The position numbers and the translations under genes were made by a program. A DNA stretch of 64,000 bases from Neoechinorhynchus agilis (Eukaryota; Acanthocephala): positions 2,790,001 to 2,854,000 of the forward strand of contig CM121343.1 in the NCBI GenBank assembly GCA_051530055.1, written 5' to 3'. This document shows, piece after piece, positions 33,029 to 44,794 of this stretch; positions within the stretch are counted from its first letter, which is position 1; each line of letters begins with the position of its first letter. The notes beneath the pieces were generated by a model that made no database searches, was not told the DNA's origin, and saw only the letters and a list, made by a program, of their open reading frames with translations.

Positions 33029-34389
33029 TCATCCTTCGATTCCATCAATATATAAGCCGATCTCGCAGTATTTTCTGCATTTTGATCTCTTATCCACCTT
33101 TGTCAATCGAAATTAAATCACCGCCATTATCACTCAATGAACGTACTATTGTGATGTTTTATAAAGCTTGTTATAGTGAAGAGAGATTTGCGGAGTACAA
33201 GAAAATGCCGTCAAAAGCTGCTATGCACCATCTTTAATGATGAAATTTGTACTACGGGCGATCCCAAAGGAAAAGATAAACGACTCTAAGGTCAAAAATC
33301 ACTATTCTATAGGCTTCATGATTCTTTCTACAATTCTATTGCTTAACGAAAAATTTAAAAGGGGCAGCTAAAAATGAACTATGTAATATCGCGATTAATA
33401 AAACGGGATATTTATAATTTTAATGAACATACTCCCGGTCATAACCTATTCGATTTTGATTTATTGGAAATATTTCGAAGGAGGTAATCCCGCCTCATCA
33501 GTCATTGTTTGCAAGTTTTCAGAAAAACAAAAGAAAAGGAAAATACTTGCAAACAATGACTGATGAGGCGAGGTTACCTCCTTCGAAATATTTCCAATAA
33601 ATCAAAATCAAATAGATTATGACCGGGAGTATGTTCATTAAAATTATACTTTGACTTACCCGAAGGATTTTCTATCAATGAAAACTGGATATAGCGGATC
33701 AAAGATTTTAAAATCATCTTTTCTATAAAAAAAGATGTTCATTTTTGTGTTCTTTGGTGATGAGAAGAATAGATATTGATTTATCGTTCCCAATATTTCG
33801 TGCGTTTCGTCGGACCGCAGGCCTAAAACGCAGAGGTAGGTCATATCCTGAGTTTGTAATCAAACGCGTTTCTTTCGTTTATACAAGTTTTCAACTCTGC
33901 ATAAAATCGACTGCGCACTTTGATTCGTAGTTTCGAAACCGTTGTCGATTTGCTCTTTTTTGGGTGTTTTCACAAGAGCTCGAGCATTTCGGCTTATTGA
34001 GCTAAACGTGTAAGTTTATAAATGGATATTTGGCTTTTAATTGTTCTTTCAATAAGTGTTGTTATAGGGTTGAATTAATCAAATCTCTGAGTCTTGCGAA
34101 ATATTGATACGCTTTTGATAAAAACGGTTCAAATGTCCAAATAAAAATTATGCGGCGAAATTTTACTAGTGAAAACTTAAATTCTGCATTTTCTCCAATA
34201 TAAAAATTCGAGTTTGTGAGCATTGATACTTTTCTGAATTTAGGGCCGTACATGAACATCTTTTTAAAAGACGAAGTATTTCCGTATTAAAGTTTTTCGC
34301 CATCATCCGCTTACTGAAATTATGTTCACACTTGGAATTGAATTTGACATTTCGATTTTTGAGTAATTTTCTCCTGTTTTTTCTAGAAG
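33029..34389. repeat. 1.36-kb duplicated block, copy 2
   Basis: Direct repeat of 22782-24149, including the family A foldback at 33413-33648. At the right edge, after TGTTTTTTCTAGAA, it joins the tail of an RTE-type LINE (GCGAAGGTGGAGGACGTGAA) instead of the SLC22 flank, so this junction is a recombination breakpoint. Confidence 0.9.
33413..33648. repeat. foldback element, family A, copy 3
   Basis: Nearly identical to 23174-23410 because it lies inside the duplicated block. The right arm keeps CTGATGA, the GAGG-TTA-CCTC hairpin and CGAAATATTTCC. Confidence 0.85.
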
Positions 34390-35220
34390 CGAAGGTGGAG
34401 GACGTGAAGAAAGCTATCGCGAAACGGAGTATCAAATGGAACGAAAGTTTTCAATATCGTTATAATTTTGAATTACTAAGCTTTTCTAACGAGAACAATC
34501 ATCTTATTCAATTCATGGTCGATAAACATGTTTTTATTAATTGTTTTACGCGGAAATTTTGTCCATAAAGTCGTTTTTACCTCTTGTCTTTAATTTTATC
34601 GTTTTGTGTTCTTTTGAAATTGCAAAAGTCAATTACAATTTTATATATCCGCATTTTATGTTCATTTTTAAATTGGTGCAAATTTGAAAAATATGTTATA
34701 AAGCCATCAAAAAATGCGTTCGACGATTAAATGTTTTTTAATACTAAAAGTTGTGATTTCTAATAGATACAAAAAACGTAGCTGAAGCGAACACGTTGAA
34801 CCTTTTCCAAAACAACGAAATCAAAAGATTTCCTCGAATTTGAGAGATCGAACATTGGATTCGGATTGAATAACAAAAGATTTCATTCTTCGTGCAACCC
34901 GTTTATCCGATTTTCTACCTAAATAAAAAAGCTTTTAAAATGCTAATATCGTTATTAGAACATTGTTATTTCAAAAGTTACAAATAAATATATCCTAAAA
35001 TGTTCAACAACTAGAAAAACTTTTTGACCAATCGGTGAACAGATTTGCATTCACTTAATTGAGATCATTTCATTAAATAAATTTAAGAGCACGTCTCCAA
35101 GTTCAGCTTTGCTCAATATCTAAAGTGTAACGCAAGCGCAAAACGTTGAAATCTTCGGTTTGCACACTTTGAAATTGTGGCATGAAACACGCAAACGATT
35201 GAAAGTAACGCGAAAACCAC

Positions 35221-35799
35221 CTAGAAAACTACTTTAATCTTAATAACATTTAAAAAAATAAAATTCCCAACAACAATTGCACACAGCAGCATAATAAATA
35301 TTGCCGTCCACATTATGTACAAAATGCAACGGTCACCATCTGAACCATCTTCTTGTGTTGTTGAAGTCTTAGATTTTCTCATTTTTCCAGAATTTGGGTT
35401 TTTCAATTTTTTATTAACTTTGGATATAGCCGTATATTTATTTTCGATGTTTGATGTTGGATTGACTTCTTCTTTTTGCTTCAAACCCCCAATAATCATA
35501 ATTTTACTGTTGTCCTGATTGATGACTTCATCTACGATTTTTTTCCAGCCTTCGCGATAGTCTTGCCACGTTTTCTTATTTTCATGATGGGAGGATAGTT
35601 TCAAGTCACTATCTTTATGGTTGTTGCTGATATCAACTTTCTCTTTTAACTCCGTAGCCCCACAAAAGCATTTTACTAATGCTCGCAATATTCCACGAAA
35701 TCCTTTTAATTTTTTGGTCTCCTTAGTGTTCCCACCATTGCTAATTTCACTTAGTTTTGTATCACTGCTCTGCTTAAGACAAAAGCATTTTCTCATCAC
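35221..35799 (-). CDS. hypothetical single-pass membrane protein (192 aa)
   Basis: The frame starts MMRKCFCLKQSS and encodes a cysteine-containing N-terminus (ALVKCFCGATELKEK), a hydrophilic lysine/asparagine-rich middle, and one strong membrane helix near the C-terminus (LYIMWTAIFIMLLCAIVVG) followed by a short tail. It could be a tail-anchored or single-pass protein. I do not recognise the family. A second copy lies in the opposite arm (43552-43998), missing the N-terminal start and with a shifted tail. Conservation of the middle between arms may only reflect recent duplication. Confidence 0.4.
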   Translation of the reverse strand: MMRKCFCLKQSSDTKLSEISNGGNTKETKKLKGFRGILRALVKCFCGATELKEKVDISNNHKDSDLKLSSHHENKKTWQDYREGWKKIVDEVINQDNSKIMIIGGLKQKEEVNPTSNIENKYTAISKVNKKLKNPNSGKMRKSKTSTTQEDGSDGDRCILYIMWTAIFIMLLCAIVVGNFIFLNVIKIKVVF

Positions 35800-36440
35800 T
35801 AAACGAAAAGATGTTAAGAAAAAAATATAAATTTTATACTAACTTTTCATTTTACTAGTATTAAAGCCGCAATATTACAGAAGTGAAACGTTTAAGGATG
35901 AAAAGTTTCCATAGTGATGCAAATTTTTTTCTTGAATTCTGATTGGACAGATTTTAATCTTATTAATCTTGCGCATTGGGAAGAAGAGAACTTGATTGTT
36001 TCAAGCTTAAACTTAAAGCGATTATCGAAGGCCTATGATAGTTCAATATTTCTTCGATCTTTTTAGTTTGAAACTCAATATTAAAATTCATTCGAACTAA
36101 TTTTATGTTTACGGTCGTCAGGTTACGTTCACTGATCTTTAGAAATGGAATATATCCGTTTTGTGTTTCTACCAAGAATTAGAGGTCAAAGCTTTTTAAA
36201 AAGGTTGGATCTTGTAAAAATTAAGTCCAGGTCATGAATATATAGCGATGTAGCATTTTGATCTTTTAATGTTTGCTTCTATCAATGATTTTTGCGAGAG
36301 GTGAACTTTTTGAGTCAAATGCAAAAAATCTGAGCACGATATTTTGTTTTATTCGATATTACAAAACTACTTCGAACGCTGTTTTGCAATTTTGTCTTTC
36401 TTCTATAAGGCTCATTTCGGTTTCGATCAATTGAATTTTT

Positions 36441-36644
36441 TCAGCGTACTGAAAAAACCCATTTTAAGTGACTTGTTTTTCTATAATAGCGAAATCGATG
36501 ATGATCATGATTTCGACAAGTAAACTTTAAATATTTTGCATTTCGTTTCGTATTTACGAATTGCCGTCCGTTCCCTTGGCTAGGGTTTCGCTGGGCTGCA
36601 GGCAGATACAGTAGGAAACTCAATAATCCATTCATGAACGTCAC
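36441..36644 (-). CDS. hypothetical ORF with signal-like start (duplicated)
   Basis: A 67-codon frame starting MTFMNGLLSFLLYLPAAQ, a possible signal peptide, then a basic histidine/arginine-rich stretch. The matching ORF on the other arm (42618-42947) is longer (109 codons). It may be an exon of the same unknown gene as the membrane protein ORF, but no splice link was established. Confidence 0.25.
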   Translation of the reverse strand: MTFMNGLLSFLLYLPAAQRNPSQGNGRQFVNTKRNAKYLKFTCRNHDHHRFRYYRKTSHLKWVFSVR

Positions 36645-37389
36645 TATTTAGATGACGATCCATTTGGCTAGGCATGAATTTATTACCCAGTTATCAAACA
36701 ATTTACAATGTTGTTATTAAAAGATCAGTCTTTTAGAGTTGAGTATTCTATTTTTATATCGTTGTACACCATTTCGAAGTGCCTTTTATTGTTTGGGTTT
36801 TATTCGTTTGCTGTTGCCCCCTTTTTTGAGAATTCTTCATTGTTGCTATTCCTGCAGGAGCTACGACCCATGTAGTTTCCACGATTTCAGCGTTGTTGCC
36901 TCTGGCACCACCGTCTGCCCGAAAAAACAGCGAATACCAACAAGGACTGCTCGGCTGCGGTATTTGCAACATTCCGCGCAGTTCGCTGTCCAATGGAGAG
37001 GAGCTTCAGGCGGGGGAGTAAAGAGTTGCTAAATGTTCCCCGGAATCCCACTGCTGGACTGATAGTCGAGAATTTATTCTCCTGCACGTTTAGTTCTCTT
37101 GTAACTACTGGTACAATGGGTGCAGATCCTTCAAAGAAGCATCTCAATATTTTGGTTTTTAATTTCAAGAAGTCTGAAAGATGAATTAGTTAAATCATTG
37201 AGTTTAAGGATGGAGCGTAGTCTTTACTAAGCGGTGTTTTCTCATTTTTACTTCGATTTGTAAATGAGAAATCGATTTCGTCGAGAAATTCTAAATGCTT
37301 TCATCAGTGCGATGAATGATTTTGAAGTCCAGGAAAGCCGAAAAGGTTGAAAAATAAAACTAAAATATTGTTTTGGACAATCATAAACA

Positions 37390-37735
37390 TATTTCCGTTA
37401 CGTACTTACCTAGGAAGTTTCGTTCTCGTATAAAAGAACAAAGGCAAAACAAGAGTGTCTTGTTGGTTAGTTACGCATTCACAGTTGAAAAAACTTGCAA
37501 ACAGTGAGTATTGGCCATAGGCCAAAGCCCGATGACGACGAAGGATGCGATTGCATCTCAGAGGGCAATTAATAAAAAAATGAAGATAATCCGTTTGATG
37601 GTTTCAAAGTGGACGAGGATTGTCGCATTCATCGGCGTTGTTTTCTCGGATTGCTTTTGTTTTTTGTACGAGATCATTTTATTCACGAAATTTAATCTTT
37701 TTAACTCGGTACAAAAAGTGCATTTGTAAGTGATG
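37390..37735 (+). mobile_element. 5' end of a restriction-endonuclease LINE (leader and start of ORF1)
   Basis: Inverted copy of 41560-41870: TATA-like box near 37420, GGCCAAAGCCCGATGACGAC leading to the ORF1 ATG at 37532, and ORF1 up to FNSVQK-like LFNSVQKVHL before similarity ends near 37735. This copy keeps the ORF1 start (MTTKDAIASQRAINKK) in frame. Only about 350 bp of the element is present. Confidence 0.75.
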
Positions 37736-38114
37736 TTTTAGTATTATCAAAAGTTTTATATTATTAATCGATCGGCAATAAAATATCAGACACGCGATTT
37801 TTTCACAGCTGATTGATTGTCTGATCTCTAACGCATAAATTACCATTATTTCCTCGTACTTTCTTAAAGGTCTGTATTACATTTTCGTTACATTATTAAA
37901 TCTCTTTCATGCTTTTTTTGGATTCGTAGCTTTGAAGAGAGATTGATAATTGATTCCTTCGTAAAATCATTAGCCTTCCTCGTATTGTTTTGAACGTTTA
38001 TTGAGCTGAAAATTTTTTCATGAATATTACAAAAAAAAGCTTTATTGAGCATGTTTTTTCAGAATAATTTTATTAAAATTCACCGGTTACACACGCTACA
38101 ACAAAACGTTTCAA
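37736..38114. other. unique spacer within the inverted repeat
   Basis: AT-rich sequence of about 380 bp between the truncated LINE leader and the LINE 3' ends. Nothing recognised in it. Confidence 0.5.
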
Positions 38115-38335
38115 CAATCACCACCGTCCACGAAGAAGAGGCATCGCTGTCCCCTCAGTGGTCGCGAACACACTCGCTGCGCTTCCTCTTATCTATCGGT
38201 AGACCAATGTTTTGGCGTAGGAAGGCACCAGCTCTTGTATTTCCTGTCTTGACCTGGAGTCTACTCGATAACTCCTTCGTAAACCTAAGTGCCGTGCTAC
38301 CGAGCGCACTAACAGTCTCCACTCCACGCTGTTTT
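38115..38335 (-). mobile_element. short 3' fragment of a restriction-endonuclease LINE
   Basis: The minus strand encodes only the C-terminal tail (GVETVSALGSTALRF, TGNTRAGAFLRQNIG) and ends in GGACGGTGGTGATTG (38129-38115). The same 15-mer closes the coding end of the neighbouring copy at 38381-38367. The fragment abuts the 3' end of the LINE to its right, giving two 3' ends in tandem. It is a heavily 5'-truncated insertion or a partial duplication. Confidence 0.7.
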
Positions 38336-38399
38336 ATTTGTAAAACATAATAAAGTTCCAAACGTGCAATCACCACCGTCCGCAAAATTGGAGCTTCTC

Positions 38400-41384
38400 T
38401 CCTTCCTCGCCTATCGGTATCACGCTAGCAGCATTGCCTCGTTGTACTGCAGGCGAGATATTTTGTCGCAGGAATACACCTACTCGTGCGTCACCGGTCG
38501 TTTCTCTTAATTTCTTCGAGAGATCTTGGAGCAGAGTGCCGAGCTGCCAAGCGCCTCATACGACTCTACTCCGAAGGGACAAAATAGTGGGCCCTTGCTA
38601 ATTCTCCATATTTTCGTACCTGCCTCTGGCGTCCCAGAGAAGGCATTTGTCCTCCCGTCACGGAAAGGACAAAATTCCGTCTGGTCGGCGACCGTCTAGT
38701 CGACAAAGATGGGCGGGTTCCAAGATGTTGGGGAGGTTCGCCGTTCTCAACGCCCGAGAAATTACGCTGTTGATCTCAGAATGACGTGAGAACCTTCCTC
38801 CTGACCTTCTGCAGACAAGACCGTGTCGCCCGAGAGCATCAACCAAAGACCCACATCGACAGCGATGGGGCGTGCATATCGGGAGACCAAGTCTTAAGAA
38901 CACTGCGATCCTCGTTACCTCATCAGTGAGAAGAGTTCACACAGATGTCAGAGGAACAGCCTCCAACCACGGCCCCGATTCTCGTGTCGAAACTGCCAAC
39001 AATCTAGCTCGGACGACTCTATCACGAGAACCTGGAAGTAGAGAGCTGTGAGCTCTCGCGACAAGAGGTCCGTCCCAGATCGACTGTCTGAGGCTATTCA
39101 CGGGAACATGGTTAGCGCCTGTCTGCTGGCACCATTGCTCGACCGCCACCACGAAATCCCGGTCAAGGCAGAACTTTTACTTCAAAATGTTCTTCGAGAA
39201 TGGTAGGCTCCCCTCAAACGATCCAAGAAAGGGCGGCAAAGCAAGGTCGACTAGTGCCCGAATTCCCAATCCCTTGGATGACACAGGCAATGAAGCTTGT
39301 CGCCACACCTCATCTGAGCGCTGGAAATTTAAAATACGCTCGAGACAAGCCCTCGCCTTGTTGTCGAGCTTAGCCAATCCTTCCTTATGTTTGAAGAATG
39401 TTGCTGTGCGGACCTTATATAACAATTTGGGGATAAAGAGTGCGTTCTTTATAAGAAATAACGTCTCGTGAGCCGAGCGAGCGCTCACCCTATCGCACAG
39501 CAACGAAAGTTTCGGTATGATACGGCCGATCTCAGCTTCCACATTTGAATCAAAGACGCAACTACCCAGGAGGCTGAGTTGCTCTGGAGTCACGAGTTTC
39601 AGACCTGAAGCTACGGCTTCGAACCCATCCATTAGCTCCTTGACTTTGGTGGCGTCTTCGATATTTATTACTAGAAGCTCACACTTTCCATCATTGAGCT
39701 CAACGCCCAATCTCGCAGTCTCCCTCATCAGCGTCTCCAAATCGCGCAGTACAACGAAGGGATCACCTCCGAGCGTAGCGTCATCCAAGTGCCAAGAATT
39801 GAAGCTGGATTGGAGAGAGTGCGCTATTGGATTTACTGTTAGAGAGAATGCGGTTGGACCGAGAGGATCTCCTTGCTGCACTCCTCTTTCGGACCAAATG
39901 AGACGGTCCTCGAAAAGCAAAGGAGTCGCATTCGCGTAGGCATTGAGAAAATACTAAAAGGCTTCTGGTGCGTGATCCCTAATAGAGCAGAACATGCTTT
40001 CTCTATTGAGAGAGTTAAAGGCGTTCCGAAAATCACACTTAAGAATCACGCGCGGCTCTGAGCTTCTCGTAGCAAAGTTTCGGAGCGAGTGGACAACAGC
40101 TTCCGCCCCGCAGGATGTGCAGCAGCCCAGTTGGACTGGGCGTAGTTGTTGCGCGGTTTTCTCTGTGATACGTTTACAGAAAATTTTTCCTTCAAGTCGG
40201 CGTATCGTCGAAGATACGGCGATGGGACGGATCCCACTTTCTTTTTTTGTGAGCGCACACAATGAGGCTTCGAAAAATAGGTCTTTTGCAGCGGGATTCA
40301 GGTCCTCTCCAGTCAGGCCGTCGACTACCCGAAAATGCGCACTTCTTAGAGAGAGAGCTGCTTCACCCGTTGTAAAGGAAATCATGTCCTTTAGGTGCTG
40401 AGGCCCTTGCCCGTCAAGCCCGTGACCCGAACCATTTGCAAAAGATGAAATGGCCTTTTGCAACTCTGAAATTTGAGTGGGCGTCCTGTCTTGTATGGGA
40501 GGAGATGGAATTTCAAAACTTCCGCTACTACATGGGTGCTTCGACCGAAGTATTTGTGGGGTCTCGCTGTCTCCTCGTGCAAAACTGTCGGAGGATGACA
40601 ATAACCGAACAGCCTCCCGAACATCTCCGTCCGCAAGATTCGAAGAGACACGTTCAGTCAGTGATCGCTTTGAAAAACGGCAGCGAAACTCTTCCTTCGT
40701 GCGTCCCTTACGAACCTCGCGGAGATTCCTTTCAAAATTGTTAAAAATTTGTTCAAAGGAGGCTAACCTTTCCTCTATTGTTGATGTCAAAGACACCCCA
40801 GAATCACCGCTGGCGCAGAGGATTAAGCGCGGGAAAGCGAAGAGCCCTGTCCATGAAGGCGCACAGTTCGTTTGAAGGCAATCGTTGAGCAATCCCGTAA
40901 ATGCTTTGGCGACCAGATATCGCTTGCCTTTAGGGATCCGTTTCAGGACGTTCCTGGGCAGAAACCGCACGATATCAGGTATCGAAATAGAATCAGTGGT
41001 GATCTGAGGGGTCTCAGGCACGAAAGGTTCGGTTAATTGTGGTGGAGAACCAGACCCACTACAGCGGAGATACCGGGGACCATGGACAAACGAAACCCCC
41101 AGATTGGTTAATTTGAAAGACTTACCGCAAACCGGACACAAACCAGTAGAGACGCGTGGGAGCCCGGCAGCGTTGATCTTCTCAGGTTGAACGTAATCGA
41201 CGAGTGGCGCATTCAAATTATCTGCGTCAGCAGCGTCGATTGTAGGCGATTTGAACACATTGTGACGTAATTTGGAATTTCGGCAAAACCTATCCGATGC
41301 TGAGATCGTCCTGAGCCTTCTTGGAGGTATAGGCCTGGGAGGTGAATCTGATCCGTCGCTATATCCATCGTCTGATTTCGTCAT
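38400..41384 (-). CDS. LINE ORF2, full domain set, broken
   Basis: The main open frame runs 41384-39954 (476 codons): acidic start MTKSDDGYSDGSDSPP, zinc finger CPVCGKSFKLTN, linker, RT entry and motif A (LKCDFRNAFNSLNRES). It stops at a TAG where the 31.3-kb sister has CAG after EAF. Downstream frames (39920-39177, 39152-38937, 38903-38658) continue with GVQQGDPLGP, a YLDD position changed to HLDDATLGG, CRCGSLVDALGRHGLVC and LDGRRPDGILSFP. The RT catalytic context is thus altered as well as the frame. About five or six breaks in all. Function in intact relatives: target-primed reverse transcription. Confidence 0.86.
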
Positions 41385-41732
41385 ATTCGTTTTTGGTCAA
41401 TTGCGAAAGTTTGATACGCTATTTTCTTATTTGTAAGCTTTTCTCGAGATGTTGTTCGCAAGTGATCAAACTGTAAAAGTTTTTTATTCGCAGAAAAAAT
41501 TTGTCTTTCCAATTTTCCAATTGCTTGTAAGTGTTCTACAAGCACCTTTTGTACCGAGTTCAAAAAATTAAATTTCGGTAGTAAAATGATCCGGTCCAAA
41601 AAACTGAAGCAATCCGAGAAAACAACGCCGGTGAATGCGACAATCCTCGTCCACTTTGAAACCATCAAACGGATTATCTTTATTTTTTACTAATTGCCCT
41701 CTGAGATGCAATCGCATCCTTCGTCGTCATCG
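41381..41732 (-). CDS. LINE ORF1, coiled-coil protein, ATGA overlap with ORF2
   Basis: The longest clean frame is 41668-41381 (95 codons); the ATG at 41732 conserved in the other copies is out of frame here because of an A-run indel. The product has a hydrophobic segment (IVAFTGVVFSDCFSFLDRII), then a coiled-coil-like region (KVLVEHLQAIGKLERQ, TTSREKLTNKK) and ends DQKRI. The stop overlaps the ORF2 start as ATGA. No known ORF1 domain (PHD, RRM, esterase, CCHC) is visible. Confidence 0.6.
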
Positions 41733-42115
41733 GGCTTTGGCTTTTGGCCAATACTCACTGTTTGCAAGTTTTTTCACTTGTGAACGCGAATTGACTCTGG
41801 ACGACACTCTTGTTTTGTCCTTTTCCTTTTATACGAGAACGAAACTTCCTAGGTAAGTACGTAACGGAAATACGTTTATGATTGTCTAAAACAATATTTA
41901 AGTTTTATTTTTCAACCTTTTCGGCTTTCCTGGACTTCAAAATCATTCATCGCACTGATGAAAGCATTTAGAATTTCTCGACGAAATCGATTTCTCATTT
42001 ACAAATCGAAGTAAAAATGAGAAAACACCGCTTAGTAAAGACTACGCTCCATCCTTAAACTCAATGATTTAACTAATTCATCTTTCAGACTTCTTCAGAG
42101 TAGAAAACCAAAATA

Positions 42116-42376
42116 TTGAGATGCTTCTTTGAAGGATCTGCACCCATTGTACCAGTAGTTACAAGAGAACTAAACGTGCAGGAGAATAAATTCTCGACTA
42201 TCAGTCCAGCAGTGGGATTCCGGGGAACATTTAGCAACTCTTTACTCCCCCGCCTGAAGCTCCTCTCCATTGGACAGCGAACTGCGCGGAATGTTGCAAA
42301 TACCGCAGCCGAGCAGTCCTTGTTGGTATTCGCTGTTTTTTCGGGCAGACGGTGGTGCCAGAGGCAACAACGCTGA
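42116..42376 (+). CDS. hypothetical duplicated ORF
   Basis: 86 codons, matched by 37168-36887 in the other arm. The opposite strand of the same stretch is also open in both arms, so neither strand is clearly coding. The product is basic, with no recognised domain. Confidence 0.2.
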   Translation: MRCFFEGSAPIVPVVTRELNVQENKFSTISPAVGFRGTFSNSLLPRLKLLSIGQRTARNVANTAAEQSLLVFAVFSGRRWCQRQQR

Positions 42377-43551
42377 AATCGGGGAAACTACATGGATCGT
42401 AGCTCCTGTAGGAATAGCAACAATGAAGAATTCTCAAAAAAAAGGGGCAACAGCAAACGATTAAAAACCCAAACAATAAAAGTACCCCCCGAAATGGTAA
42501 CGATATAAAAGAGAGTCACCCAATCCTAAAAGACTGATCTTTTAATAACAACATTGTAAAGTATTTGATAACTGGGTAATAAATTCATGCCTAGCCAAAT
42601 GGATCGTCATCTAAATAGTGACGTTCATGAATGGATTATTGAGTTTCCTACTGTATCTGCCTGCAGCCCAGCGAAACCCTAGCCAAGGGAACGGACGGCA
42701 ATTCGTAAATACGAAACGAAATGCAAAATATTTAAAGTTTACTTGTCGAAATCATGATCATCATCGATTTCGCTACTATAGAAAAACAAGTCACTTAAAA
42801 TGGGTTTTTTCAGTACACAGAAAAAATATCATTGATCAAAACCAAAATGAGCCTTATAGAAGAAAGACAAAATTGCAAAACAGCGCTCGAAGTAGTTTTG
42901 TAATATCGAATAAAACAAAATATTGTGCTCAGATTTTTTGTATTTGACTCAAAAAGTTTAACTCTCGCTAAAATCATTGACAGATGCAAACATTAAAAGA
43001 TCAAAATGCTACATCGCTATATATTCATGACCTAGACTTAATTTTTCAGAGATCCAACCTTTTTAAAAAGCTTTGACCTCTAATTCGCAGATATAGAAAC
43101 CCAAAACGATATATTCCATTTCTAAAGATCGTGCCGAACGTAACCTGACGACCGTAACATAAAATTAGTTTCGAATGAATTTTGGTATTGAGTTTCAAAC
43201 TAAAAGATCGAAGAAACGCTGAACTATCATATAGCTCCTTGGATAATCGCCTTAAGCTGTTTGCCACCGTTTTCTTCCCAATGCGCAAGGTTAATAAGAT
43301 TAAAATCTCGTCCAATCGAATCAAGAAAAATTTGCATCACTATGAAACTCTCATCCTTAAACGTTTCACTTGTAATATCGCGCCTAATACTCATAAAACA
43401 GTGCTGCTATAAAAACTTGTTTTTCAATATTTTTCGTTTAGTGATGAGAAAATGCTTTTGTCTTACGCAGAGGCGATACAAAACGTAAGGTAAAATTAGC
43501 AATGGTGGGAACACTAAGGAGACCAAAAAATTAAAAGGATTTCGTGGAATA

Positions 43552-43998
43552 TTGCGAGCATTAGTAAAATGCTTTTGTGGGGCTACGGAGTTAAAAGAGA
43601 AAGTTGATATCAGCAACAACCATAAAGATAGTGATTTGAACCTATCCTCCCATCATGAAAACAAGAAAACGTGGCAAGACTATCGCGAAGGCTGGAAAAA
43701 AATCGTAGATGAAGTCATCAATCAGGACAACAGTAAAATTATGATTATTGGGGGTTTGAAGCAAAAAGAAGAAGTCAATCCAACATCAAACATCGAAAAT
43801 AAATATACGGCTATATCCAAAGTTAATAAAAAATTGAAAAACCCAAATTCTGGAAAAATGAGAAAATCTAAGACTTCAACAACACAAGAAGATGATTCAG
43901 ATGGTGACCGTTGCATTTTGTACATAATGTGGACGGCAATATTTATTATGCTGCTGTGTGCAATTGTTGTTGGGAGCACATTTTTTAAATGTTATTAA
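43552..43998 (+). CDS. second copy of the hypothetical membrane protein
   Basis: 148 codons matching residues about 40-186 of the 35221-35799 product, including the same membrane helix (LYIMWTAIFIMLLCAIVVG). The N-terminal start (MRKCFCL near 43444) is present but separated by a frame break, and the C-terminal tail is changed by an indel. Probably a decayed copy, or an exon if a small intron covers the break. Confidence 0.35.
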   Translation: MRALVKCFCGATELKEKVDISNNHKDSDLNLSSHHENKKTWQDYREGWKKIVDEVINQDNSKIMIIGGLKQKEEVNPTSNIENKYTAISKVNKKLKNPNSGKMRKSKTSTTQEDDSDGDRCILYIMWTAIFIMLLCAIVVGSTFFKCY

Positions 43999-44794
43999 GA
44001 TTAAAGTAGTTTCTAAATTGGTTTTCGCGTTACTTTCAATCGTTTGCGTGTTTCGCCTTTGTTCGAAATTAATGACAAAGTTTCCCGGCGTTTTTGCGCT
44101 TAACGTTACACTTTAGAAATTGAGCAAAAGCTGAACTTGGAGACGTGCTCTTAAATTTATTTAATGAAATGATCTCAATTAAGTGAATGCAAATCTGTTC
44201 ACCGATTGGTCAAAAAGTTTTTCTAGTTGTTAGCATTTTAGGATATATTTATTTCGCAACTTTTGAAATAACGCAATGTTCTAATAACGATATTAGCATT
44301 TTAAAAGCTTTTTTATTTAGGTAGAAAATCGGATAAACGGGTTGCACGAAGAATGAAATCTTTTGTTATTCAATCCGAATCCAATGTTCGATCTCTCAAA
44401 TTCGAGGAAATCTTTTGATTTCGTTGTTTTGGAAAAGGTTCAACGTGTTCGCTTCAGCTGCGTTTTTTGTATCTATTAAAAATCACACCTTTTGGTATTA
44501 AAAAACATTTAATCGTCGAACGCATTTTTGGAAGGCTTTATAACATATTTTTCAAATTTGCACCAATTTAAAAATGAACATAAAATGCGGATATATAAAA
44601 TTGTAATTGACTTTTGCAATTTCAAAAGAACACAAAACGATAAAATTAAAGACAGGAGGTCAAAATGGCTTTATGGACAAAACTTCCGCGTAAAACAATT
44701 AATAAAAACATGTTTATCGACCATGAATTGAATAAGATGATTGTTCTCGTTAGAAAAGCTTAGTAATTCAAAATTATAACGATATTGAAAACTT

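Larger units (their letters stand above)
34386..37735. repeat. left arm of a large inverted repeat (partner 41560-44850)
   Basis: Reading rightwards, the arm contains an RTE-LINE tail (AKVEDVKKAIAKR), gene-free DNA, the transmembrane ORF at 35799-35221, an ORF at 36644-36441 with a signal-like start, the segment at 36739-37190, and the LINE upstream flank plus leader (37165-37735). All recur in opposite order and orientation from 44850 down to 41560. Both arms keep long ORFs and differ by scattered substitutions and small indels. The arms are separated by 3.8 kb holding the body of a LINE. Confidence 0.88.
38336..41870 (-). mobile_element. near full-length restriction-endonuclease LINE, subfamily 1
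   Basis: Reading leftwards: TATA-like box (41833-41826), ORF1 (about 41732-41381), ORF2 (from 41384) and a 3' end near 38336, in all about 3.5 kb. It is the most complete copy in the window and the reference for the others. It lies in the spacer of the large inverted repeat, and its leader is part of the right arm. Confidence 0.88.
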
